Below are positions 15,534 to 22,560 of a DNA stretch of 22,682 nucleotides, piece by piece. The position numbers and the translations under genes are program-made. Within the stretch, counting starts at the first letter, position 1. The number at the start of each line of letters is the position of its first letter. The notes beneath the pieces were generated by a model. It saw only the letters and a list, made by a program, of their open reading frames with translations. It searched no databases and had not been told where the DNA came from. The stretch is from CF-72 sp051006215 (lineage in GTDB: Bacteria > Chloroflexota > UBA6077 > CF-72). The DNA is taken from NCBI GenBank assembly GCA_051006215.1, contig JBPCIO010000233.1, forward strand, positions 1-22,682, given 5' to 3'.

Positions 15534-16730
15534 CTAGGTCCAGGTCAGACGATGCCGCTCTGCTATTTTGGAGTCGTCGAAGTCGACCCCGATGCCTGGG
15601 CGGTCAGGAACCGCGACAGCGCCCTGCACGGGTAAGACTGGCTGCTTCCAGAAGAACTGGGACACGACATTCCACTGGACCAGGAACTCGACTAACGGGA
15701 ACAGACCGGCGGGTTGGGAAGCGATGAGCTGAACGTTGGCTGGCACTGACAGGCCGTGCGGAATAAGCGGCACATCGTACAACGAGCACAGCGTGCCAAT
15801 CTTGAGCATCTCGGTGATGCCGCCGGCCCAGTACGTGTCGGCTTGAATGACGTCGGCCGCGCCCGCTTTCAGGAGCTCGAAGATGCCCCAGCGGGTGTAC
15901 TCATGCTCGCCAGTTGCCAGCGGAATCCGAATCATGCGGCGAAGCTCGGCAGTGCTGTGAAGGAGATCCGGCAACAGCGGTTCTTCGATCCAACGCGGCC
16001 GCACCGCTTCCAGCCGCTCAGCCATTGCCCGAGCATATGGAAGCGTCCAGCTCATCCAGGCGTCCAGCATCAGCTCCGAGTCGTCACCCAGTCCGGCGCG
16101 CACAGCCTGGGCCGTCTCCAGGTTGCGGCGCATGCCGTCTTCGCCGCGCGCGGGCCCATGCCGCAGGAACCACTTCTGGGCCCGGAAACCGTCGCCGCGT
16201 TGAGCCCGAGCTACCGCGGCAGCCTGTTCAGGCTCAAACGAATAGCCCAGGTTGCTGGCATATACCGGCAGTGACGTCCGCGTCGGGCCGCCCAGCAGAC
16301 GGTGTACAGCGGTGCCCGCCCAGCGCCCCTTGATGTCCCAGAGCGCCACGTCGACCGCGCTGATGGCCTGCATCTCCAGCCCTTTGCGGCCGTGGACGAG
16401 CAGTCGGTACATCTTGTCCCACAGCCGCTCGTGGGCGAGCGGATCCTCGCCTATCAACAGAGGTGCGAGCTGACGGCCAATCACGGCAGCAAACTCATAG
16501 CGCTCGAGTGGCCCGGCTACACCGCTGACGCCCTCGTCGGTCTCGATCGTCAGATACGAGTGGTCGATCTTGAGTTGGCCGGCATCTGTACGCGCCGCCC
16601 ACCCCAGACCAGCCTCGGCATTGTGTTCGGGGTAGACGTCGATTGGTCGGCTCAGCCGCTCAGCCTGAAATCCCGGTGGAGCATCTGTATACCCCACCAG
16701 GCGTTCGAGCCGCACATCGGTAATCTTCAT
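15534..16730 (-). CDS. L-rhamnonate dehydratase-like enolase-superfamily enzyme
   Basis: A second mandelate-racemase-group enzyme, closer to L-rhamnonate dehydratases than the one at 12234. It shows their hallmarks: QKWFLRHGPARGEDG (185-199), Mg ligands D223 (MLDAWMSW), E249 (WIEEPLLPD) and E275 (GEHEYTRWG), D298 in VIQADTYWAGGITE, and H325 in LIPHG with E348 nearby. Such enzymes remove water from L-rhamnonate or similar 6-deoxy aldonates to give 2-keto-3-deoxy acids. At 398 aa it has standard length. The ATG at 16730 uses GAGG that overlaps the TGA of the L,D-transpeptidase, 6 bp upstream. It is the last gene of a four-gene minus operon. The family match is firm; the precise substrate is inferred. 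Confidence 0.88.
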   Translation of the reverse strand: MKITDVRLERLVGYTDAPPGFQAERLSRPIDVYPEHNAEAGLGWAARTDAGQLKIDHSYLTIETDEGVSGVAGPLERYEFAAVIGRQLAPLLIGEDPLAHERLWDKMYRLLVHGRKGLEMQAISAVDVALWDIKGRWAGTAVHRLLGGPTRTSLPVYASNLGYSFEPEQAAAVARAQRGDGFRAQKWFLRHGPARGEDGMRRNLETAQAVRAGLGDDSELMLDAWMSWTLPYARAMAERLEAVRPRWIEEPLLPDLLHSTAELRRMIRIPLATGEHEYTRWGIFELLKAGAADVIQADTYWAGGITEMLKIGTLCSLYDVPLIPHGLSVPANVQLIASQPAGLFPLVEFLVQWNVVSQFFWKQPVLPVQGAVAVPDRPGIGVDFDDSKIAERHRLTWT

Positions 16731-16736
16731 CGCGCC

Positions 16737-17708
16737 TCAGGCGTGGATCGACACCGGCGTGCCTATGGCTGCCCAGTCCCAGAGCCAGCGCGAATCGCTC
16801 AGCGAAAGACCAAGGCATCCGTGCGAGCCAGGCAGGCCCCAGGCAGACGACCACCAGTTGTAGTGCAGACTTTCGCCGGTGCCGCGGAAGTACTGGGTAT
16901 ACAGGACGTTTTTGAGGTAGTACCCGCCTGGACCGTTCCGCGGTATGCCAACCGTCGTGCTGTCCATGGTCTCGTTCGCCACGCGCCGAACAATCGACCA
17001 CGTGCCAAACGGAGTGGGGAATGTCGGCGTCCCCTTAATTGCGTAGAACGACCGCACAGCCGCTTCCTCGTCGTACGCAACGACGTGCGCTGCACCGCTC
17101 AAGCTCACGTCCAGCCAGCGGCCACCGAACGAATAGGGAGCAGACCCATTGAACAGGTCGTCGTGGGGCAGGTAGTAGCCGTCCTGCGTTTTGAACCATG
17201 TGGCCCCGTCATCACCGGTGACGGTCCCGACGATGGCTTCTCGGTCGCTTGCATCCACAGTAGTGGCCTGCGCAAGCGGGTCAGCGCTCGGGAAGAAGTA
17301 CAGCGGAACATCTGAGGTCGCGATCATCACGGTAGAGAACTCGGCCTCGATCGGCACTTCTGGCAAATACGCGAATTTCGCGGGGGCCGAGGCCGACTCC
17401 ACCAGGTCGGCATGAACGTACCCGGTGACGTCTGCCCGTGGATCGTAGACCTGTTTCCAGGCGCCCAGCGTTTGCAGAACGCGGAGTACGGTGCCTGCTC
17501 GCACGAGCGCCAACCGCTCCGCGCTCACATCTGGACCCGTGCGCAGCGAGACATCCGCGCCGCTCGTCCTGACCCACACGACCGATGCCGCAGCGTCGTT
17601 GGCCCAGGGGTCTGCTCTGACAACTGCCGGCCGGATAGCGGCGGCTGCAGCGGCTGCAACCAGGCCGAGCAACCCGCGTCGTGTCAACCCAGCCAGCCCA
17701 CACTGCAT
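16737..17708 (-). CDS. Exported L,D-transpeptidase (YkuD) with SH3-like domain and twin-arginine signal
   Basis: Cross-links peptidoglycan stem peptides, or anchors proteins to them, outside the membrane. The N-terminus has a twin-arginine pattern (LTRRGLLG) and an Ala-rich hydrophobic stretch, typical of Tat export. Residues about 43-103 form an SH3-like repeat (SGADVSLRTGPDVSAERLAL and GAWKQVYD). The catalytic domain (about 199-323) carries H282 in ESLHYNW and GSHGCLGL, with the nucleophile C298. The usual SHGCIR/V form is changed to SHGCLG. At 323 aa it is of ordinary length. ATG 17708 is chosen; GTG 17711 directly before it is equally possible, and neither has a strong ribosome site. It sits between two catabolic genes in an operon, which is an odd neighbour for a wall enzyme. 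Confidence 0.9.
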   Translation of the reverse strand: MQCGLAGLTRRGLLGLVAAAAAAAIRPAVVRADPWANDAAASVVWVRTSGADVSLRTGPDVSAERLALVRAGTVLRVLQTLGAWKQVYDPRADVTGYVHADLVESASAPAKFAYLPEVPIEAEFSTVMIATSDVPLYFFPSADPLAQATTVDASDREAIVGTVTGDDGATWFKTQDGYYLPHDDLFNGSAPYSFGGRWLDVSLSGAAHVVAYDEEAAVRSFYAIKGTPTFPTPFGTWSIVRRVANETMDSTTVGIPRNGPGGYYLKNVLYTQYFRGTGESLHYNWWSSAWGLPGSHGCLGLSLSDSRWLWDWAAIGTPVSIHA

Positions 17709-17740
17709 CACTGAACAGTCCAGTTTAGCGCTTCATGCCC

Positions 17741-18535
17741 CTAGACGAAGTCGGCCTGGGCGGTGCCAAGGCGATCATTTTCGATCACCACGGACTGACC
17801 AGCAACGACCCACTGGGTCTGTACCAGGCTGCCCAGCAGGACGAACTCACCTCGGCGCAGGTGCCGCCCGCGCTGGGCGAGATTGTTGGCCAGCCAGACG
17901 AGCGCGTCGAGCGGCTCGCCCAGGATATCCGTGCCAAGGCCGGATCCGACGTGGCGACCGTCGATACGCATGCTCGCGACTGCGCCGGCCAGCTGGCCTG
18001 GATCAAAGTCGCCCACTGGCGCACCCAACACACAGCCGGCGCCGAAGAAATCGTCGGCGATGAGCGTCGGCGCTCCGAGGGCGGTGTAGTTCACGTACCG
18101 ATCGTCGACAATCTCGATCGCAGCCATGCAGCCGCCAACCGCCCGAGCGGCAGTAGGGCGATCGACGGTGGTCCGGTCGGCGCCGAGATCCTCCGCCAGA
18201 ACCACCGCGATCTCGCACTCGACACCCACTCGCACAAAGTTCGCGTGGGCGAAGCTTCCGTGCACGTGCTGGACGGTCGATGCGTAGATCGCGCCTGCGC
18301 ACGGGTTAGGGATTTGCAAATACCGTTGCATCACCAACGTCGTGCAACCAATTTTGTAGCCGACCACGGCGCCCCAACCATCGCTGGCAGCCAGGCACTG
18401 GTGCAGGGCGTCCTGGATGGCATACGCACCGTCTTCATCGCGCGGCTCCAACCCAGGCGGCAGCCGATCGAGCGCCACCCCTTGCTGTCGAGTAGCGCAC
18501 AAGCGTGCCGCGGCCAATTCAACGCCCGAGCTCAT
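17741..18535 (-). CDS. 2-keto-4-pentenoate hydratase-like protein (MhpD/fumarylacetoacetase fold)
   Basis: Belongs to the hydratase/decarboxylase branch of the fumarylacetoacetase superfamily, which hydrates 2-oxopent-4-enoate or decarboxylates 4-oxalocrotonate in meta-cleavage pathways. Motifs in order: VVGYKIGCT (58-65), GVECEIAVVL (104-113) with metal-binding E106 and E108, MAAIEIVDDRYVNY (137-150) with E141, and the C-terminal LGSLVQTQWVVAGQSV (234-249). The 264-aa length fits. ATG 18535 has AGGATGG about 9 nt upstream. It follows the 4-TM membrane protein by 35 bp and precedes the L,D-transpeptidase by about 30 bp. No ring-cleavage dioxygenase is seen, so a role in aromatic breakdown is not supported here; a 2-keto acid of sugar origin is an alternative. 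Confidence 0.88.
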   Translation of the reverse strand: MSSGVELAAARLCATRQQGVALDRLPPGLEPRDEDGAYAIQDALHQCLAASDGWGAVVGYKIGCTTLVMQRYLQIPNPCAGAIYASTVQHVHGSFAHANFVRVGVECEIAVVLAEDLGADRTTVDRPTAARAVGGCMAAIEIVDDRYVNYTALGAPTLIADDFFGAGCVLGAPVGDFDPGQLAGAVASMRIDGRHVGSGLGTDILGEPLDALVWLANNLAQRGRHLRRGEFVLLGSLVQTQWVVAGQSVVIENDRLGTAQADFV

Positions 18536-18570
18536 CGACCAGCCATCCTACGCCGTGGCCCGGTCATTTC

Positions 18571-18963
18571 TTAGGCGGTGGCCGCCCTCAGCCGATTGCG
18601 CCGCAGCCGACCACCGATGATTTCGGCCATGGCGACGGCGGCCATGCCAATCAGTAAGTGGACGATCTGGATTACCCAGTGGAGGTCACCGGGCAAGAGG
18701 TTTCTCTGGGCCATGCCGAGCACGACAACGACCAAGCCAGTCGCCGCGACTCCGGCCGCCAGTCCAGTCGAGCCTCCCGCCCGGGCTGAGAGCGCTGCGT
18801 GGACCCACAACGCCAGAACGAACACCAGGCCGACGATCGTATGCACAGAGATCAGATTGAAGGCGCGCTCGGCCCAGATCAGGAGTCCCAGAATGAGCAG
18901 CAGCACGCCGGTCAGCCGCACCAGCATGTGGGAAATGGTCAAGGTAGCTTGCATGCATATCAT
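18571..18963 (-). CDS. Four-helix integral membrane protein of unknown function
   Basis: A 130-aa protein with four hydrophobic segments at about 13-34, 39-59, 66-84 and 96-115, and a basic C-terminus (GGRLRRNRLR) that should lie in the cytoplasm. Three histidines (H41 at ISVHTIVG, H54 at WVHAAL, H94 at DLHWVIQ) and H102 lie in or next to membrane segments, which recalls heme-binding b561-type bundles, but no firm family call can be made. ATG codons at 18963, 18954 and 18927 are all possible starts; none has a clear ribosome site. It is the first gene of the minus operon and starts only 15 bp from the divergent amidohydrolase gene. Confidence 0.75.
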   Translation of the reverse strand: MICMQATLTISHMLVRLTGVLLLILGLLIWAERAFNLISVHTIVGLVFVLALWVHAALSARAGGSTGLAAGVAATGLVVVVLGMAQRNLLPGDLHWVIQIVHLLIGMAAVAMAEIIGGRLRRNRLRAATA

Positions 18964-18985
18964 TCAAGCAGAACCGCAATGCATG
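18952..18985. promoter_or_regulatory. Inverted repeat spanning two divergent start codons
   Basis: CATGCAT at 18952-18958 and ATGCATG at 18979-18985 form a perfect 7-bp inverted repeat with a 20-bp spacer. One arm includes an in-frame ATG (18954) of the membrane protein and the other includes the ATG (18979) of the amidohydrolase. No ribosome site is visible on either side. It could be an operator for joint control; this is inference. Confidence 0.35.
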
Positions 18986-19896
18986 ACATCCAACGTCCCA
19001 ATTATGTCAAGGACGCCCCGCGTCGGGTGTTCGACACGCACGTGCATTACCCGTGGCGCGCTCGAGGGTCGACGCTGCCCATCTACACGGCTGACAACAT
19101 GCTGGACATGCTGGCCTACAACAGCCAGCGGCTGAACATCTATCGGGTGTGCCTGCTCGGTCGGCCCGGAGAGGGCAACGACCTGGTCGAAAAAGCCTAC
19201 CAGCGCTACCCCGGGCTGATCGTGCCCTTCGCCATGATCGACGTCGATCAAACGCAGCCTGCAGAGATCAACGACCTCGCCGATCGAGGCTTTCGCGGGC
19301 TGAAGATCATCAACCCGCGCCGTAACTACGACGACCCGACCTACTTCCCGCTGTATGCCGAGGCCGAGCGTCGAAACCTGGTGACCCTGTTCCACACGGG
19401 CATCTCGGGCGGCATGATCGACTACCTCCAGTTTCCGCCCGAGAACATGAATCAGGCCGAAGAGATCTCGCGCGAGATGGAAGGCAATCGCCGCTACAAG
19501 CCAGACTCACCGGTCGACTCTTGGTACGGGGCTGGCCGCATGCAACCTATCTTTCTGGACGGGATCAGCGTCGCTTTCCCCGAGTTGAAGATCATCGGCG
19601 CTCACCTTGGCTACGGGCTGTATGACTCGGCGGCGGCTGTCGCCCGCTGGCGGCGGAACGTCTACTTCGACATCTCGGGTGGCACGGTGGTCCGCAGGCA
19701 CCTGGTGGAGCGCAAGATGCTGCGATCGGAGGTCTCGACTCGCAAGCTGGTGTGGGGCTCCGACTGCGATATGGCGCACATGAGCCGTGAGCTCAGTACC
19801 TGGATGCAGACCTTCGACGACCTTGGCCTTTCGCAAGACGAGCAAGACCAGATCTTCTGGGGCACAGCCGCCCGCATCTTCGGCGTCCAGGACTAA
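18979..19896 (+). CDS. Amidohydrolase family protein (amidohydrolase-2, COG2159-like)
   Basis: A metal-dependent TIM-barrel hydrolase or decarboxylase. It starts MHDIQRPNYVKDAPRRVFDT and leads straight into the metal motif DTHVHYP with H21 and H23. Further ligands are H139 (TLFHTGISG), H209 (IGAHLGYG) and D262 (VWGSDCDMAH). RGLKIINP (106-113) is the family's core strand. At 305 aa it has the normal length for the group that includes aminocarboxymuconate-semialdehyde decarboxylase, 4-oxalomesaconate hydratase and lactone hydrolases. Which reaction applies cannot be told; a lactone hydrolase would fit a sugar-acid pathway. ATG 18979 lacks a ribosome site and may be leaderless. A frame open from 18799 runs antisense through the membrane protein and is not used. 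Confidence 0.9.
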   Translation: MHDIQRPNYVKDAPRRVFDTHVHYPWRARGSTLPIYTADNMLDMLAYNSQRLNIYRVCLLGRPGEGNDLVEKAYQRYPGLIVPFAMIDVDQTQPAEINDLADRGFRGLKIINPRRNYDDPTYFPLYAEAERRNLVTLFHTGISGGMIDYLQFPPENMNQAEEISREMEGNRRYKPDSPVDSWYGAGRMQPIFLDGISVAFPELKIIGAHLGYGLYDSAAAVARWRRNVYFDISGGTVVRRHLVERKMLRSEVSTRKLVWGSDCDMAHMSRELSTWMQTFDDLGLSQDEQDQIFWGTAARIFGVQD

Positions 19897-19898
19897 GG

Positions 19899-19938
19899 AC
19901 GAGAAGCGACCAGGCCTGCCCAATCGTTGTCTTCTCGT
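19899..19938. terminator. Convergent hairpin, likely bidirectional terminator
   Basis: ACGAGAAG at 19899-19906 pairs perfectly with CTTCTCGT at 19931-19938, and the stem can extend by CGAC against GTTG with one bulged T and one G-U pair. It lies between the amidohydrolase (ends 19896) and the methyltransferase (ends 19938). On the plus strand only a short TTATT follows. Confidence 0.5.
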
Positions 19939-20747
19939 TATTCGGGGCGGCGTGCGCGAATATTGAGCCGCCAGTAGTCCTGACGGAAGGGAGGGTCGTC
20001 GGTTGCGCTCTGCTCGGTCATGCGCTCGAGGAAGGCGACGCACAAAGCATCATCGGCAATACGCGCCAGATGAGTTCCCAGAATGACGTTTTCGAAATAA
20101 TCGCGCGTCTCCTCGACTGACGACAGTTGCACCGGCGCCTCGAACATGCCGGTCTCCACGTCGACGAAGCCGGCGGCGATCAGCCGATCACGCGTGACGT
20201 CTGGGAAGGCAAACTCCCACGGCCCGGTCCAACCTTCGAAATACGCCCGGTACGGCTCGGAGGCCATGATCTGACCGGCCCGCTGGCGAACTCGGGCGAT
20301 ATTCGGTCCAGCCCCGCATTGCGCCACAAGCCAGCCGCCGGGCCGCAGCGCGGCGAAGATCGCTCCAAACAGGCGCGGATGATCTTTGATCCAGTGAAAC
20401 GTAGCGTTGCTGAAGGCAAGCTGGGCAACCTGGCGGAAGTCGAGCTCGTCAAGCGACTGCTGCACGTACTCGACCCGTCCACCGAACTCAGCCTCGAGGT
20501 GCTCCCGGGCGGCTTCCAGCATGTTCGCGGAACGGTCAACCGCGATTACCCGACCCTGCGGCAGGCGGCGCAGAAGGTACTCGGTCAGTCGGCCGCTGCC
20601 ACAGCCCAGATCGAGCACGGTTTCATCGCCGCGCAGGGAAAGACGTTCGAGGATTGCCTCGCCCCAAGTTTGCATCGGATTCGAGAGGCGGGTATACGCG
20701 TGTGCATTCCATTCGGCGCCAGCCGCGCCCGGCACAGGCTGAGTCAT
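19938..20747 (-). CDS. SAM-dependent class I methyltransferase (trans-aconitate methyltransferase-like)
   Basis: Transfers a methyl group from S-adenosylmethionine to an unknown acceptor in the cytoplasm. Motif I is VLDLGCGSGRLTEYLL (44-59), the acidic end of strand 2 is VIAVDRSANML (67-77), and the post-motif LAFSNATFHWIKDH (110-123) and LRPGGWLVAQCG region follow the order seen in trans-aconitate 2-methyltransferase and related enzymes. The N-terminus AEWNAHAYTRLSN also resembles that group. At 269 aa it has normal length. ATG 20747 overlaps the glycosylase stop as ATGA, with GAGG just upstream, so the pair is translationally coupled. A longer frame reaching 21209 lies within the glycosylase gene and is a shadow. 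The acceptor is unknown. Confidence 0.9.
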   Translation of the reverse strand: MTQPVPGAAGAEWNAHAYTRLSNPMQTWGEAILERLSLRGDETVLDLGCGSGRLTEYLLRRLPQGRVIAVDRSANMLEAAREHLEAEFGGRVEYVQQSLDELDFRQVAQLAFSNATFHWIKDHPRLFGAIFAALRPGGWLVAQCGAGPNIARVRQRAGQIMASEPYRAYFEGWTGPWEFAFPDVTRDRLIAAGFVDVETGMFEAPVQLSSVEETRDYFENVILGTHLARIADDALCVAFLERMTEQSATDDPPFRQDYWRLNIRARRPE

Positions 20748-21625
20748 CGCCTCGACACTGTACCGGCCAGCAGCAGGCGAATGACACGGCCTCGGTGGCC
20801 GCGGAAGGGTTCGAGAAGTTGGAGCATGCGCTCGTCTGAACCACGATATTCGCCTGCCAGCAGCCGAGTGACCAGGTGCGGCAGATGCAAATCGCCGACG
20901 GCGACCGCGTCCGGGTCGCCCAGCGCGATCAAGCCGATCCGGGCGGCCGTCCAGGGGCCGACACCGGTGACAGCTCGAAAACGGCGGTATGCGGTTTCTA
21001 GCGACAGACTGAGCGTCTCTTCCAGTCGTCGGGCGACGAGTGCCAGGCGGCGCATCACGTCTGCGCGCCGACGCTCTATGCCGAAGCGATGGAAGACCTC
21101 GTAAGGTGTGTGCGCGATGCGTTCGGGCGCGGGTGGCGCCCAGAGCCCCGCCAACGGGCCCGGGGCCGGCTCGCTCAGCGTGCGGACGAGGAGCCGCCAG
21201 CTCCGCCATGCATCCCTCGTCGTCACGCGCTGCTCGAGCGTGACGATCATCGAAGTTTCGAAGACAGCGGCCGTGCGTCCGATGCGGAGACCGGGGTGGC
21301 AGCGCACCAGGTGGCGCAGGAGCGGCTGCTCTGGCCGGAATGCGTCAGGGTTGTCGAGCGCGCCACACAGCTCCGGTGCGCGCCGCACCAGCCACTCCGC
21401 TCCCGGTCCCCAGGCGTCGACCAGAACGGAGCCGCTGGTGGCCAGGCGGACGCGTTCGGTTGCCATGCCGGCCGGCGTACGGGTGGCGCGCCAGACATCG
21501 CCCTGGACGACTTGCAGGCACGGATCGCCAACACCCATCCGCGCGTGGGCCAGCGTCTGCGACAGATTGGGCGGCCGCGGCAGCCTCAGCGCGGCACTGG
21601 CACTTACGGTGGCTTGATCCCGCAT
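20744..21625 (-). CDS. AlkA-type DNA-3-methyladenine glycosylase (HhH-GPD superfamily)
   Basis: A base-excision repair enzyme that removes alkylated purines from DNA. The core is a helix-hairpin-helix, VTGVGPWTAARIGLIALGDP (219-238), followed by the catalytic aspartate D245 in VAVGDLHLPH. The stretch MIVTLEQRVT (126-135) matches the AlkA helix with its conserved Gln. The N-terminal 110 residues fit the AlkA beta domain. At 293 aa it is a usual length. There are no cysteines for an iron-sulfur cluster at the C-terminus, which argues against a MutY/Nth type. The start at ATG 21625 overlaps the lipoprotein gene by 22 bp, and the end overlaps the methyltransferase by 4 bp. Confidence 0.9.
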   Translation of the reverse strand: MRDQATVSASAALRLPRPPNLSQTLAHARMGVGDPCLQVVQGDVWRATRTPAGMATERVRLATSGSVLVDAWGPGAEWLVRRAPELCGALDNPDAFRPEQPLLRHLVRCHPGLRIGRTAAVFETSMIVTLEQRVTTRDAWRSWRLLVRTLSEPAPGPLAGLWAPPAPERIAHTPYEVFHRFGIERRRADVMRRLALVARRLEETLSLSLETAYRRFRAVTGVGPWTAARIGLIALGDPDAVAVGDLHLPHLVTRLLAGEYRGSDERMLQLLEPFRGHRGRVIRLLLAGTVSRR

Positions 21626-22062
21626 CGGTTCAACGCGTTGTCAAGCTCACCCATGGAGTTGTCGAGGTCGGCCAGTTCAACTTTGACCTCGTCCGTGTTC
21701 AGTACCGCTTGCGCAGCGCCGATGCGTTTGGCCGCAGCGGCGAAGCCATGCACCGACGGCAGGAGGTTCGGGTTGTCGCGGGTGACCACCGTCAGATCGG
21801 CGCACGGGGTGACGGTCAAGTCGGCAGCTTCCGCAATCACATCGTCCACGTTCGACAGAAAGGCGTTCTCGATGTCCGCGGGGCTGGCCACGTTCGGGTC
21901 AGTGTTTGGTGGTGCGGGTGCTTGCGCGGCCAGGGTTGGGCTCGGTCGCCCGGCCAGGGTGGCAGTCGCCGCGGGCGCCGAAGTTGAAGTCGAGGCGGAG
22001 GAGGGCGCGCCGCAGGCGGTGAGCGTCAGCGCCAGTAGCGCAGTGAGCGACAGATTGGCCAA
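21604..22062 (-). CDS. Putative lipoprotein of unknown function
   Basis: A 152-aa exported protein. The N-terminus MANLSLTALLALTLTACGAP is a type II signal with lipobox LTAC; C17 would be lipidated. A Ser/Thr/Ala/Pro-rich linker (18-55) leads to a mostly helical domain with two cysteines (C87 and C148) that could form a disulfide. The repeated acidic helical pattern (VKVELADLDNSMGELDNALN) has no match I recognise. The start is TTG at 22062 with GAGG just upstream; no ATG or GTG gives the signal peptide. It begins 12 bp after the preceding gene and overlaps the glycosylase start, so it is part of the operon. Confidence 0.72.
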   Translation of the reverse strand: MANLSLTALLALTLTACGAPSSASTSTSAPAATATLAGRPSPTLAAQAPAPPNTDPNVASPADIENAFLSNVDDVIAEAADLTVTPCADLTVVTRDNPNLLPSVHGFAAAAKRIGAAQAVLNTDEVKVELADLDNSMGELDNALNRCGIKPP

Positions 22063-22074
22063 TGCCTCGAGAGT

Positions 22075-22536
22075 TTAGACCGATCCGCCAGGCCGTGCTT
22101 CCTCCAATACGCGGGCAGCGACGCGTTCGGCAGAGAATTCGGCGCCAGCCTCGAGGCGGCTCACCAGATCGGCAAAGGCGCCCGCGGCCGCGGTTGCGGG
22201 CGTCACCAGGATGCGCGTGTTTGGCAATGCCGCTGCGCGGGCCGCCTCGCGCAAGTCAGGCGGGACGACCAGGATATCTGTATCTGCCGGGAGGTCCTCG
22301 AGCGGCGCCAACGTCGCCTGGACCTCCAACCCAGCCTCGGCAAGCACCCGCTCGAGACGCCGCCACGTCCGCAGCCAGTCGCCCGGCAGCCAGCCCAGGC
22401 GATAGCTGCACACGATACGGCGCACACGCCTGGGCCCAGGCGCCACGGTCTCGGGCTGGTCGACGTGTGCTGGCTCGGGCTCATCCGTCGTCGGCAAGCC
22501 ATCACCGGGCGGCGGCGAGCCTTCCGTGGAGTGCAT
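22075..22536 (-). CDS. Small protein of unknown function with a PTS-IIB-like look
   Basis: A 153-aa soluble protein. Residues 1-36 are a disordered, acidic and proline-rich leader. From about 38 the pattern is strand-Cys-loop-helix (RRIVCSYRLGW then a long basic helix), strand (LEVQATLAP), DTDILVVPPDL, and RILVTPATAA. This order resembles the IIB domains of phosphotransferase systems, with a cysteine (C43) where those carry the phosphocysteine, but the loop is not a clear match. No PTS partner is near. A function in sugar transport is therefore not claimed. ATG 22536 has GGAG 12 nt upstream, a loose ribosome site. The gene lies 24 bp after the partial Nudix-like frame and 12 bp before the lipoprotein. 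Confidence 0.65.
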   Translation of the reverse strand: MHSTEGSPPPGDGLPTTDEPEPAHVDQPETVAPGPRRVRRIVCSYRLGWLPGDWLRTWRRLERVLAEAGLEVQATLAPLEDLPADTDILVVPPDLREAARAAALPNTRILVTPATAAAGAFADLVSRLEAGAEFSAERVAARVLEEARPGGSV

Positions 22537-22560
22537 CTGAAGCTGGACTCCGGCCCGAGC

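Noticed and set aside
14652..15727. A long plus-strand frame in a second phase over the hydroxyisobutyrate dehydrogenase-like gene
   Set aside because: The other phase carries GLGAMGSGMA and the catalytic lysine; this phase is an Arg-rich shadow.
16302..17315. A 337-codon plus-strand frame opposite the rhamnonate dehydratase-like and L,D-transpeptidase genes
   Set aside because: It is antisense to two well-supported genes, crosses their boundary and shows no domain.
20748..21209. N-terminal extension of the methyltransferase frame
   Set aside because: This part lies wholly inside the glycosylase gene in another frame and is Arg/Pro-rich; the ATGA overlap start at 20747 fits the family's N-terminus.
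21089..22078. A 329-codon plus-strand frame opposite the glycosylase and lipoprotein genes
   Set aside because: The minus-strand reading has a lipobox and a helix-hairpin-helix; the plus frame is compositionally random.
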